Source: Bostrychus sinensis (lineage: Eukaryota; Chordata; Actinopteri; Gobiiformes; Eleotridae). From it: 64,000 bases of DNA. Positions 53,721 to 63,896 of this stretch are shown piece by piece (the stretch's first letter is position 1; each line of letters begins with the position of its first letter). The notes beneath the pieces are model-generated. The model saw only the letters and a list, made by a program, of their open reading frames with translations, was not told where the DNA came from and did not search any database. Location: contig CM036251.1 in NCBI GenBank assembly GCA_020698575.1, positions 7,397,788-7,461,787 on the forward strand. The letters are read 5' to 3'. Position numbers and translations under genes: made by a program.

Positions 53721-54515
53721 TGCTGCCCCCCACACCCCAGCACTCAGTGCTTTCCACTGGAAAGGAGTGCACACAAGGTCCCCTGTGGATACACACACAC
53801 GTCATGCAGGCGCACACATGAGGAGACCAAACATTTTTACTGCCAGGCCTCATTGAGCACAACTTGTCCCAGAGCAGCTCATCGCCCAACCCGATCTGAC
53901 ATAAATATTGTCAGTCTCTTTGTTTCCCTGATGCGCACACGTCGATGTGGGCCTCCACAGACCTCTGCAGCGGGTAGATCTGAGGCAGAGGAACAGGTGT
54001 GCTGCTGTAGTTAGTGTACCTGTTAATTTTTGATCTTTTCCCTCTGTTCCTGCTCTCGCCTGTGCTCTGCTTGTGAAGGATTTGCAATGAAAGAGCCGGC
54101 TGCGAACGTGTCTTCCTGCCTCTCCTCCTCCTCTGGGATTTGAGCTGTCTGTATCTTGCTCTGTTCGTCCTCGTCTCCCCCCTCTCTCTCACCCCACTGC
54201 ACCCCCAACAGCTCTGATCCTCCTCTGATCTGCCTCTGGTACTACACCACACCTGTTGCCGTCAGTGTCGCGGTGTGGGAGAGACAGCGGACAGCGACGT
54301 GGCCTTTGTGGCTCCCATCTCATCGACTGTAGCTCTGGCTTTAAACCAGCTCAGTGTGATACTGCAGATATGTGCCAAAGTGTCCCTTCATTTGATTTTG
54401 CTTATCTGTAATCTCAGGCTTTTCCTCATTTTGTGTTTTTGTGCAAATGCAGTGTGTGTCTCGACTCCCTTCCTAATCTGATCCTCTCTCTCTCTCTCTC
54501 TCTGTGTGTCTGCAG
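53721..54515. other. Unique sequence, no gene assigned
   Basis: GC-balanced. A 113-codon minus-strand frame (53911-54252) is rich in Arg/Glu/Ser from CTCCTCCTC-type sequence and is not convincing. A CT microsatellite lies at 54483-54503. Confidence 0.3.
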
Positions 54516-54699
54516 ATCCCGGGCCCTTCATGAATCCAGGGGTCACTGGCGGCGCGTGGCTAATTGGCCGAATTTGCCCGGGGCGACAGTTGCCTGTGAA
54601 TAAAGTGTCCAGCAAGGGTCCACGGCGCAGCGGCCGCACCCAGCTCTGCTCCAGCCAAACAGCCGAGACACACAGTGCACCCCTGGCCCCCCCTTCCTA
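54516..54699 (+). other. Possible internal exon or conserved non-coding element
   Basis: A pyrimidine run ending GTGTGTCTGCAG (54504-54515) is a good 3' splice site, and GTGAGT at 54700-54705 a good 5' splice site. The 184 bp between are open in one + frame except for a TAG created at the donor junction (CCTAG), encoding DPGPFMNPGVTGGAWLIGRI and onward. I do not recognise the peptide. The minus strand is also open. Core words such as GTGGCTAATTGGCCGAATTT fit a conserved non-coding element equally well. Confidence 0.3.
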
Positions 54700-54804
54700 G
54701 TGAGTACCACCAGGTCATGTGACTTCCACTTCCACTTATCACATTCAGCGTTTATATATTTTTAAAAAACATATGCGTATGTCACACCTGCATTTGATTC
54801 ACAG

Positions 54805-55735
54805 CAGTGGTGCAAAGTACTACTTGAGTTTTTTAGGTACAGCACATTTTGTAAAAGTTTGTACTGTTTTCAGTACAGAACCACCTCATAACACTGGGTT
54901 TGTAGTATTAGTAGTATTAGTACTAGTAGTAGTAGTTGTGGCAGTAGAAGTAACAGTAGCTGTAGTTAATTATAGTAGTAGTAGTAGTGGGAGTTGTTGT
55001 GGTGGTAGTAGTGACAGTAATAGAAGTAGTGGTCCTATACCAGGCATAGAAGTATTGGTAGTACTTATAGTAGTAGTAAATTTACTAGTGGGTATGTTGT
55101 AAGAGCAGTAGTAGTTGTTGTAATTATAGTAATAGTAGTTGTGGTATTATTGATAACACAAGTGGTAATGGTCCTAGTAGTAGCAGACGCAGAAGTAATG
55201 ATAGTAGTAACAGTAGTAGTAGTGATGGCATTAGTATTAACAGTAGTAAAACGGTATTAACAGTAATATTAATGGTAATAGTAACAGTAATAGTAGCAGT
55301 AATTGTAGTTATAGTGGTAGGTAGTAGTAATAGTAGTTGTAATAGCACTTTAAGTAGTCATAATAGTAGAAATGTAGTAGTGGGTATGTTATAGTAGTAG
55401 TAGTTGTTGCAATTGTTGTAATAATGTTAATATTCCTAGTACTAGCAGTCGTAGTGGTACTAGTGGTAGCATGAGTAGTAACAGTGATAACAACAACAGT
55501 AGTATTAATAGTAACTGTAGTAGCAGTAATAGTAGTGGTTACAGTAGTGGTAGTAGTAGTTGTTATATGTATCTATGTATTGTGGCAATAGAGGTGGGCC
55601 TAGTAGTAGCAAGTCATAGAAGTAATGGTAGTAGTTATAGTAGTAGTGGGTATGTTAGAATAGTAGTTGTTGTAATAATAGGTAGTAGGTGTAGTAGTTA
55701 TAGTAATAGTAGTAATGGCAAGGTGCAGTAGAGAG
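54805..55735 (+). mobile_element. hAT-like 'CAGTGGTGGAA' left end leading into a degenerate AGT array
   Basis: CAGTGGTGCAAAGTACTACT and TTAGGTACAGC match the left end of the 9145 family. About 54900-55735 is AGT-rich with GTAGTTGTTGTAAT and TAACAGTAG interruptions, older and less regular than the other arrays. No right terminus is seen. Confidence 0.65.
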
Positions 55736-56439
55736 GAATAAATCCTTTTTAATAAACTAGTACCTTCGCGTATTCACTCTCTTGAGTCGCTGTTTGATAC
55801 ATAGTTGGTAAAAAAGCAATAATTTCTCTTAGTCCAAATTTTCCCATTTCCTCCATTTTGCTGCAACAGTTTCATTCCTCCACTCGCCTCAGTTTTTCCT
55901 TGGCTTGCACTCTTCCTCTTCATTTGCCACAGTGGGCTTGGGCAATTACCATGGTCCCCTATTGGCCGAGGTTCAGCTTTAAAAAAACAACTTGCAGCCC
56001 CTTATTTCTCCCACGGTGAGCCTACAGTCCCAGCGATGGCCAAGTCCCGTCCCAACTGCAGTGAGCTAACAGCGAGGGGCTCGGGGGCGATGGCTCAGGG
56101 TGGCTCTAATTAGTTCAGCCTCCGCTCTCTACTCGTTAAGGCAGTTCTGGCTGCTATTGTTTGGCTGTCAGTGTACAGACAGCGGGGAGAGGGGAATATG
56201 GTGCACAGGGAAAACACTGGAGCCCATGGGAGGTGCACCAGCTCCAGGTTCAGCCCCGAATGCCTCAAAACCCAGATGATGAAAATGACGTTTGTCACTG
56301 TTTGCAGAAGTGTTGGCAAGTAAACGGTCAACAGTGTGTGAGTGTTAAAAAATAATGGTCCAATTATAAGTCAAGTGTTGCCTGTGTTGTGTGAAGTGAT
56401 TAGGCAGCATTAGGAGGGAATGGAATTTGCTAAATGACA
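55736..56439. other. Unique sequence, no gene assigned
   Basis: 55990-56360 is GC-balanced and non-repetitive, with frames of 64-73 codons that I cannot assign. Possible conserved non-coding DNA. Confidence 0.3.
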
Positions 56440-56704
56440 TTAATCTTTATGCTAAATTGACCTTTTGGGGCTTTTAAGCATGTTTAATGTTGTTTACACC
56501 CCAAGAAAATACCTGGAGTAGTATTTTATCATGTTGCTAATAGCTGTGGTAAATGGCCATTTTATGCTCTGTCCATTCCCCACTGTTGTGAGCAGGGGGC
56601 GACAGACACCTAATCGAAGCATTCTCTGTGAAAGTATAAGTATACGTTTTCCATACATATACATTATTTTGAGTAAAAAAATTGAGTGTAATATAGGACC
56701 TTAA
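56440..56704 (+). mobile_element. TTAA-flanked piggyBac-like MITE, type B, short
   Basis: TTAA at 56440-56443 and 56701-56704. The interior keeps ATACCTGGAGTAGTATTTTA, GAGCAGGGGGCGACAGACAC and the right end GTGTAATATAGGACC. About 265 bp, a deletion derivative of the 32957 copy. Confidence 0.8.
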
Positions 56705-56807
56705 AGACAACATTCCCACTGGGACAGTACTTTGCAGATAGTGTCAATATGAAAATATTTCATTAAAGTTTGAAGTGTCACCAAAAATAAGAGGTTCTCA
56801 AAATCTG

Positions 56808-57129
56808 TACTCAAGTTAATGTACTAATAGTACTTTTACAATACTATACTTTACTGCAAAATAATATTACTCAAGTAGAACTCAAAGTGAAACTATAAAA
56901 CTATAAAGTATTGCTAAAAGTCCCGGTTGCTTTCTGCTAACCTAAAACCTGACCACTCACGTCAGAACTGATACTTTTGTCCAAACCATTCAGACCCAAA
57001 TAAAATTAGCACTAGCCTGACAAAGATGGCAGGAAATCACAAATCACATGATAATCCTGCTTTGTAGTAGGTAACATTTTTCTCAACAAATGTACTTAGA
57101 TAAAAGTGCCTTGTGTCTTTCCACCTCTG
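56808..57129. mobile_element. hAT-like 'CAGTGGTGGAA' remnant
   Basis: TGTACTCAAGTTAATGTACT and TACTCAAGTAGAACTC inside; right end CTTTCCACCTCTG, the inverted terminus of the family at 9145-10259. The left terminus is lost. Confidence 0.5.
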
Positions 57130-57806
57130 CAATAAATAACATTCAGGATCATTGCCCTTGGTGTTATACTTCATATTACCATCACCATCTGGTAATACTC
57201 GTACTCAAAAGCACTCTGGAGCAGTACGTGTAAAGGTGTGAGACTTTACTGCGACATGTTTGTACCCTGAAGTCAACACCTCGTAGTTAAACTGTTTCTC
57301 TGGTGGAGTCCTCATGTAAAAGCCTCCTCAAAGAGCGGGGACTTGCTGGTTTGTGTGTGCACCACTCGTCCATCTGTGAAGGGCTCAGCTCCACACACGC
57401 CTGTTTTTCTCTGTCATCTTCTCTGTAATCAGCTGTTCACTTCTGGTCGTAGCTCTTGTAGTTTACTCTCTATCATGTTTCCCCCAGTACAGCAGGCCTG
57501 CCAGCCTGCCCACTGGTGTTAAAGATAAACAAAATACGGCTGGTTGAAAGTGAAGTCTGCCCCAGGTGGTTGTTCTGGAGTGTTTTGTGTTTTATTCATA
57601 GAAGACTTTGGTGGAGAAATGAATTTGTTCAAAGTATTTTAGCAGCTCCCAAGACCCAAACACAGCATGAACAAATAGTTCTTATTTTTGCTCTGCATTT
57701 TCTAACTCCATAGGAGTTGGAAGCACCAGGTCATTTAACTTTTACTTACAATTTACTAAATTATTTGTGCAATGTTGGAGTATTAAAAACATCATTCCTA
57801 CATCTG
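57130..57806. other. No gene seen
   Basis: Unique-looking sequence with one 65-codon frame that I cannot support. Confidence 0.4.
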
Positions 57807-57867
57807 CAGTGGTGGAAAGTAACCACTCACTTATTTTAGGTTCTGTGTTTGCTAGTAATAGTAGTAG
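57807..57867 (+). mobile_element. hAT-like 'CAGTGGTGGAA' left end, cut short
   Basis: CAGTGGTGGAAAGTAACCAC is the best-preserved left terminus of this family. It breaks off after AGTAATAGTAGTAG. Confidence 0.6.
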
Positions 57868-58169
57868 TATTTACAAGTCAAAAAAGCGACAAAATCAAAA
57901 CTTAACACAGACTAAAGCAGGAATAAAACAAGGCTAAGCTGTGACGAAATTAATTAAATTACCACTAAAACTGGACTTTTTAAACATTTTTATTTTGTCA
58001 CAACACATGTTCTTTTAAGGCTCTGGTGGAAAATGATTCTTCAGTGTAAATCTCTGTCAGATGGAAGACCACAGCGTTATTGCGATGTATTTATATCATT
58101 GCGATACGGATATTGCGTTTGCTGATATTGCGATAACGATAATTTTGCGATATATATTGTGCAGCCCTA
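57868..58169 (+). mobile_element. hAT MITE, 'TAGGGCTGCAC' family, copy 3, 5'-truncated
   Basis: Matches 46165-46470 from TATTTACAAGTCAAAA through GACTAAAGCAGGAATAAAAC to the end ATTGTGCAGCCCTA. The first 150 bp are missing; the cut meets an AGT tract. Confidence 0.85.
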
Positions 58170-58259
58170 CAATTGTCATCCAGTCATCCCTTATTTACTG
58201 GTGCTCACTCTCCGATTATTATACAATTAATGAAGAAACTTATCAACAGATTAATCAAT

Positions 58260-58379
58260 CAGTAGTAGTAGGAGTAGTAGGAGTAGTAGGAGTAGTAGGA
58301 GTAGTAGGAGTAGTAGGAGTAGTAGGAGTAGTAGGAGTAGTAGGAGTAGTAGGAGTAGTAGGAGTAGTAGGAGTAGTAC
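58260..58379 (+). repeat. Pure 9-bp array (GTAGTAGGA)
   Basis: About 13 identical units, the cleanest tandem array in the window. The frame through it encodes a Val-Gly-Val run and is not a gene. Confidence 0.95.
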
Positions 58380-58380
58380 A

Positions 58381-59200
58381 GTCTTTGGATGAGGAATGCA
58401 TTTGCTCAACGTATTTAGGAAGCCAGTGCATGGTCTACAGGTTCTTATGTTTGCTCAGTGTTATCTTGTTATTTTTCTAACTTCATAATAAAATCAGTAA
58501 ACGGCTCAGTAATGACTTGCTTTTGGGTATCCAGGAGGATTAGGAGTTGTCAGTCAGTCTCTCCGGTGCGGCCGCGCCTCACCACAGCCCCGAAGCAAAG
58601 CAGCACTCCAAGATGAATGAATTACAATGAACTTTAGCAGCGGACTGTCGCGTTCCCTGTTGTTCTTTCATGAAGCCGCGAGGTTAGGGACTCGCACTTC
58701 GGAATCTTCTCTTTGTGCGAAGCTGACCTTTTTATCTGCCATTTTACTTTGAGTTACTTTGCCGTTTTTTTTTTTTTTGGGAGTTTAATGAAAGCTTCTG
58801 CCGAGGTTCTTCTGCTGAGTGAAAGAAACGCTTATTTAGACTTAGCTTTTTAAAATGTTCTGCTTTGAAGGGAGAGCCCAAAGTAAGTAAACAGGTGCTG
58901 ATAATGAATACTAATACTCTGCTGTTGATACATATTATCTGAAAGGGAAAGGGGAATTATAGTTTTCAAAAGAGCAACGCTTCTGTGGTTTAGTGAATGA
59001 CTGATGCGACATTCGAACTGTGGTATTTTTGAAGTTGGTTCAGGTTAATCAAGTGAGGAGAAGCTGTCTGACATCAAAAGTCTTTTTTATGATATTCAAA
59101 CAAGCTGCTGTTTAAACTATGCATCCACAGTGATTACAGTGAATAATTCATTTGTCACTGAAAGGTAGTAAGGTCATGTGTTGGAAGATGTTGTAAAGCA
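58381..59200. other. Unique sequence, no gene assigned
   Basis: 58550-58720 is CpG-richer (GCGGCCGCGCCTCACC). It may be regulatory, but nothing more can be said. Confidence 0.3.
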
Positions 59201-59214
59201 TCTGTCTTTCTTTA

Positions 59215-59515
59215 TACACCAATCATAGGCAGGCATAACATTATGACCACAGACAGGTGAACAACACAGATTATCTCTTCACCATGGCACCTGTTAGTGG
59301 GTGGAATATTTTAGGCAGCAAGTGTACATCTTGTCCTCAAAGCTAATTTGTTAGATGCAGAAAGAATTGGCAAGAGTAATCGGCAAGATGTTATGGCTAG
59401 ACGACTGGGTCAGGAGTCTCCAAAGCTGCAGCCTTGCGGGGACTGCGTCGGACAGTATCTTTCAAAAGTGGTCCAAGAAAGGAACCGGCTGCCAAGAATA
59501 AAGCATAATGTTTCG
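59215..59515 (+). pseudogene. Tc1/mariner-like transposase N-terminal relic
   Basis: The stretch GGCATAACATTATGACCACA, GACAGGTGAACAACACAGAT and GGCACCTGTTAGTGGGTGG is, from memory, the 5' untranslated region of a common fish/amphibian Tc1-like element. It is followed by a coding relic whose residues VMARRLGQ, then QYLSKVVQERN match the paired-like, helix-turn-helix DNA-binding domain of Tc1 transposases. The usual Met-Gly-Lys start region is broken, residues between the two helices are altered, and the sequence stops matching near 59510, before any catalytic DDE region. It therefore encodes no active enzyme. Confidence 0.8.
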
Positions 59516-59875
59516 CCTGATTGGTGTAGTTACTCAGGAACGTTTATACATCTTTTGTGTTTAGTTGTATTTATGGTGATCAAGGAGGAATCCACTTCTT
59601 GAAACATTTAGCAGGACATTGGTTCTTTCAGATACTTATCTTATTTGCTAATTTATTCCCCAGAGTAGATAATCCTCACTGCAGCACACTGAAAATGTTT
59701 GCTTTAAAGCATTGAAAGCACTGAAACATGGCAGGATGTTAGAGATTTCCTCATTAGGTTAAGAAGAGGCGCAGAATGATTAGCAAGGAGGTTGTTTGCT
59801 TGATTCCCAGGCCGACCATCAATGATCTCTCTGTGTGTTACCTACGTGTTACATTCTCTTTATGGCAGGGGTGCC

Positions 59876-60140
59876 CAAAGTGGGGCCCTTCAAGAGGTTT
59901 GATTAGGCCCATGAGATGGTGCTGTGATTTGTTTGGGGTATCTGCTTTGACTCTGTTGTGCACTGAATAGACTAATGGTCTGTTGGAGTCTATAACAAGT
60001 CTGTTTACCTAAATAATATAATAATTAAAGGAAGTTTATTCATAGATATGTTTGCATATGATCTCATTACATTAAAAAGTTTGCATTTGGCCCTAATTTA
60101 TTTCTGTTTTGGCCCTCAAAGAGAAGTTTGGGCACCCGTG
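59876..60140 (+). mobile_element. hAT MITE, 'CAGACATGTCCAAAG' family, copy 3
   Basis: Ends CAGGGGTGCCCAAAGTGGGG and TTTGGGCACCCGTG; flanks CTTTATGG and CTTTATGA match at 7 of 8. 265 bp. Confidence 0.9.
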
Positions 60141-61314
60141 CTTTATGATATTCAATCTCATTTGTGAACCTGGTTAAGACGTAATGTTTACATAGTGACA
60201 TGCTGTTTTATTTTGAAATATACCAGATCCTATTCACTGGTTTTATGCTCTGACTTCCTGTCTGGCTCGAGCTGGTCTGCTCAACTTTATGCATGGGGGC
60301 ATCCATCAAAAATAGACTCCTTGCGCGCTTCTGCTGTAGAGCTGGATACCGACACGTACTGTAACGCAGCCGGTGTGAGCGTGTACATCAACTAGAATAG
60401 TGTAGAAGTACTGCTCACGCAACATATTCGGTGTAAATTGGAGGTTGCACATACCTTTATAAAGCAAGGCACAAGTAATCTCACAGTATGGACATAAGTG
60501 TACAAGTGGAATCTGCAAAATGGCTTCTTGTTGTCTCCATTTATAATACACATCATTGTCTTATGCTGGTAATGCTTTTTTTGCCTTTGCCTTCATGTAC
60601 TCCAGGTTATGACTCATGTTACCGTGACTAAAATGCTTTTTTTCCCTTTGCCCTGCCCTCTTACTGTCAGATAAACTTAATCAGCACAAATTAGCACAGA
60701 GAAATACAACCACAAGGGCTTGACCACCTGCTTTTGTTAGCATTTTCTTTTTTTTTTTTTTTCATTGTACATACACATCCCCACGCTACCAAAATAATAC
60801 CTTACCCCTGACTCACTACCCCCACCTCCCTCCACATCCTCCCAGCTCTATAACACAGATCGCAGCCCTCCGGTTCTCCGCCGCCCCCCTGTGAATTTCC
60901 AAGCTGTCGAGGCTGACGGAGGCCAACATTTCCTTGCCAGGGCGCAGTTTGAACAGATCCGGCCTCCGGGTCCCATATACGGCTCCACTCAAGCCCCTGC
61001 AAACAAGGCCTGCCCCGCGCAACTGTCAACTAAATGCTAAAAGATCACAGCATGGAATTTTTATATATATTTATTTTTTTAATACTTTACACTTCTTGTC
61101 CGAGCGTGTTTGCAGAGTTGATGTTTGATCTGCTGGTGTGATTACATTTGCACACATTCAGCTAAAAGAACAAGGTGGATTTGATACTCAACCAGACAGA
61201 AATCCCATATGTGAAGTCCACAGATGCATTTTGATTTGTGCTTAAAGACTGCAAGCTTTTCCAATATTCTTTTGAAAGAATAGTTCACATAATAAAACAT
61301 CTGACTGCTGATTT
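60141..61314. other. No gene assigned
   Basis: A T-run at 60749-60765. 60820-61040 is GC-richer, with overlapping 64-75-codon frames on both strands, none recognised. An AT-rich stretch follows. Confidence 0.35.
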
Positions 61315-61830
61315 AAAGGTACAGTAACCTATTTTTTTCTAACCCTTCTAACAACAGCATAACTACATTTTAGACCAGATCTACCCTCTTACAATCAACT
61401 TTTTTGAGCTTTCTACCATATTATAATGTTCCCTCATCAAAAACAGACCTGGACTTGTGTTTTGCTTCATTCGCACGTTTGAGTAATCCTGTGTTTCTGA
61501 GACCTCAGAACGCTCGGCTCCTCTAACCAACCCCCGTCCGCTCCAGGAAGCACTGACCAATCAGCGAGCCGTCTACATCCAGTCTGCTTACATTCATTTA
61601 TAAAAACAAAAAAACAAAAAACAATGGTGTACAGCTGTTTTCACTGTTTCCTTACAGCTATTTTTAATTTTGTATTAAAATGGCACCATACAAACAATTT
61701 TAAGGAAGTAAAAAGCTTTTTTTTCTATGTTTCTGTTCTAAAGTCTGTAACAGCTTTGCTCTGTGCTGCACTCTGCTGGTCTCATTACCTGTTATGTCAG
61801 TAGTAAATGTAATTATATATATGATATTGA
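61315..61830 (+). mobile_element. TTAA-type MITE, type A, degraded ends
   Basis: Family blocks TTTGAGCTTTCTACCATATT, CCTGGACTTGTGTTTTGCTT, CTCCAGGAAGCACTGACCAA and TCTACATCCAGTCTGCTTAC in order. The terminal TTAA is not certain at either end (TTTAAAGG at 61314 is a candidate). Confidence 0.7.
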
Positions 61831-62338
61831 GTTTAGAGACATGCTGTGAATACTTTGACAATACTGGTGCATGTTTGTTCTTGCTTTCCTTCTCTTGTGT
61901 TTTTGTGCTATTCCTTTGTGTAACTAGAAGGTTAAAGACAATAGACCTTATAAAACTATAAATGCAGTGTTAAGTCGTGAAGAACTATCAAGGGGAGCTT
62001 TATAATGAAGCCTGGGTGATGCCAAGGTCTTGTTTTTCTCACAGAACGCTTCATGTTAAGTAAGTAATTTAACACGGTCTATACTTTTACTTGAAAATGC
62101 TTGGCCTCTTGCAGCACGATAACCGTTTGTTTGAGCTGAATGTGCGCAAATGTAATCACATAAGCAGCTAACACACATCGAAAAGAACAAGTGAATTTGA
62201 TACTGAACTAGGCAGGAATCCCTTATACGTATGTAGAGACCACAGATGCTTTTTGTTTTTGTCTCAAAGATTACATGTCTTTTTAAACACAGACATGTAC
62301 TTATCTGTGCAGCTAAGTGTTGAGATGATGCTACAACA
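61831..62338. other. No gene seen
   Basis: Two segments, 62150-62290 and 63290-63440, share the theme AACAAGTGAATTTGATACTG / AGGAATCCCTTATACG with 61165-61240, so there is a low-copy local repeat here. No coding signal. Confidence 0.4.
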
Positions 62339-62699
62339 CATTGGTTCTCAAACTTTTCACTTCAAGAACCACCACAGAGAATATCTGGCTTTCTAATTAC
62401 CATCTTCAACTGACTAAAATAAGCTTAAATCAGGACTAACCCAGGTCTACACCTAACCAAACATGACTATACCAGGACTAAACTGGGGCTAAACCAGAAC
62501 AACAAAACAAAAGCAGGACTAAACCAGGAATAAATAAATAAAAAGCACTCGGCTTCTGTTCAAAAATGCCTGCAGAAAGGTCTAAATCCAGGATCAAACT
62601 GGGCCTAAACCAGGACTAAGTCAGGATTACTTCTGAGAAACAATGGAAAGAGCCTGCGTACCACCTGTGTTACCGGTACCACAGTTTAAGAACCTGCTG
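62339..62699 (+). mobile_element. Small complete 11-mer-bearing hAT element
   Basis: Left CATTGGTTCTCAAACTTTTC with CTTCAAGAACCACC; right GGTACCACAGTTTAAGAACC. The interior holds about 20 degenerate CTAAACCAGG units. No clear 8-bp duplication. With 5510-6092 it gives the basic architecture of the family. Confidence 0.7.
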
Positions 62700-62717
62700 T
62701 GAGAGCTGTCTGCCTTT

Positions 62718-63232
62718 TTAAAGGACCTGTAATGCTTTTATTCATATTTTAAAACAATCTAGAACAGCAGCACATTAAACAACCTTTAAAATCTTTTTGA
62801 CTAAAAGAAAGCATTTTTAATAAGCACTCTACTGGTGCCATGAAGAAACAGCAGAGGGCATAGTGCTGCTGTCTTTTGAGCATAATCAGAGAAAAAGAGC
62901 ACTTCACTTCTTTAAACTTTTTGTATGATGCCATTTTACTATAAATTGAAAACAGTGTCTGTGAGGAATCAATAGAAACAGAGCTATACTCAATTTTTTG
63001 GATAAATGAATGAGAGCAGACTGGATGTAGAGGGCTTGTTGATTGGCTAGTGCTTCCTGGAGTGGGTGGCGGTTCTGAGGCTTCAGAAACTTAATGCCAG
63101 AGAATACAGGGTTACTCAAACAGATGTGAGAGAAACAAAACACAACTCCAAGCATGTTTTTGATGAGGGCACAACATTATAACATGGTAGAAAGCTCAGA
63201 AAAGTCAATCTTGCATAATATAGCACCTTTAA
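62718..63232 (-). mobile_element. TTAA-flanked piggyBac-like MITE, type A, complete
   Basis: TTAA at 62718-62721 and 63229-63232. The minus strand starts AAAGGTGCTATATTATGCAA and contains GACTTTTCTGAGCTTTCTAC, CCACTCCAGGAAGCACTAGC and GCCCTCTGCTGTTTCTTC. It ends AGCATTACAGGTCC. 515 bp. Confidence 0.88.
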
Positions 63233-63896
63233 AGTTACACTACCCACAAATGTCTCACCTAAAAAAGCTACATTTCCTGCTTTAATCTTATTAAAAATAG
63301 GTCTAGTACAGCAATTTACTTGTTTTTGTGTCTGAGCCACTTGTTTGCACGCATTCGTCCAAAAGAGCAGGTGTAGAAATCCCATATATAGAGGGACACA
63401 GAAGCAATTTGATTTGTTTTCAAGGATTACAAGCCATTTCAAACTCACACACATACTTCTCTGAGCAGCTAAGTGTTGTAATGTTTCGCTCAAGATGACG
63501 CTATAAGACCTGTCTGCCGATTTAATCACCGACGTGTGGATAGGGGCCGAGGAATGCCGCAGACGTCATTTTTATGGGAACATAAGCTAAACAGCCAGGC
63601 CTGCTTTAAGAGCGGCCATGTTGACAGACAGACTCCAGACAGGCCTCTCAAACTGCGTCTTGTCTAATCCACCGACATACAAATCTCTGCAGTGATCTGC
63701 CAAGTTTCTGCAGGATTCACTGGAGCACGGATAGCTAAATTTCACACCAGCAGCCCAAGCCCCCGCTCCACGTACTCGCGTATATCCCGCCTGGCAGCCG
63801 AGGATGATGGGAAACATCTGTGAAAGTCTGTTTGTAAGAGGAGGCTGCAGAAAACGCCAGATCAAAAACTGGTTTAATAATTTGACTAGAGTGATT
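63233..63896. other. No gene assigned
   Basis: 63540-63870 is non-repetitive and GC-balanced. A 92-codon minus-strand frame there has no domain that I recognise. Confidence 0.3.
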
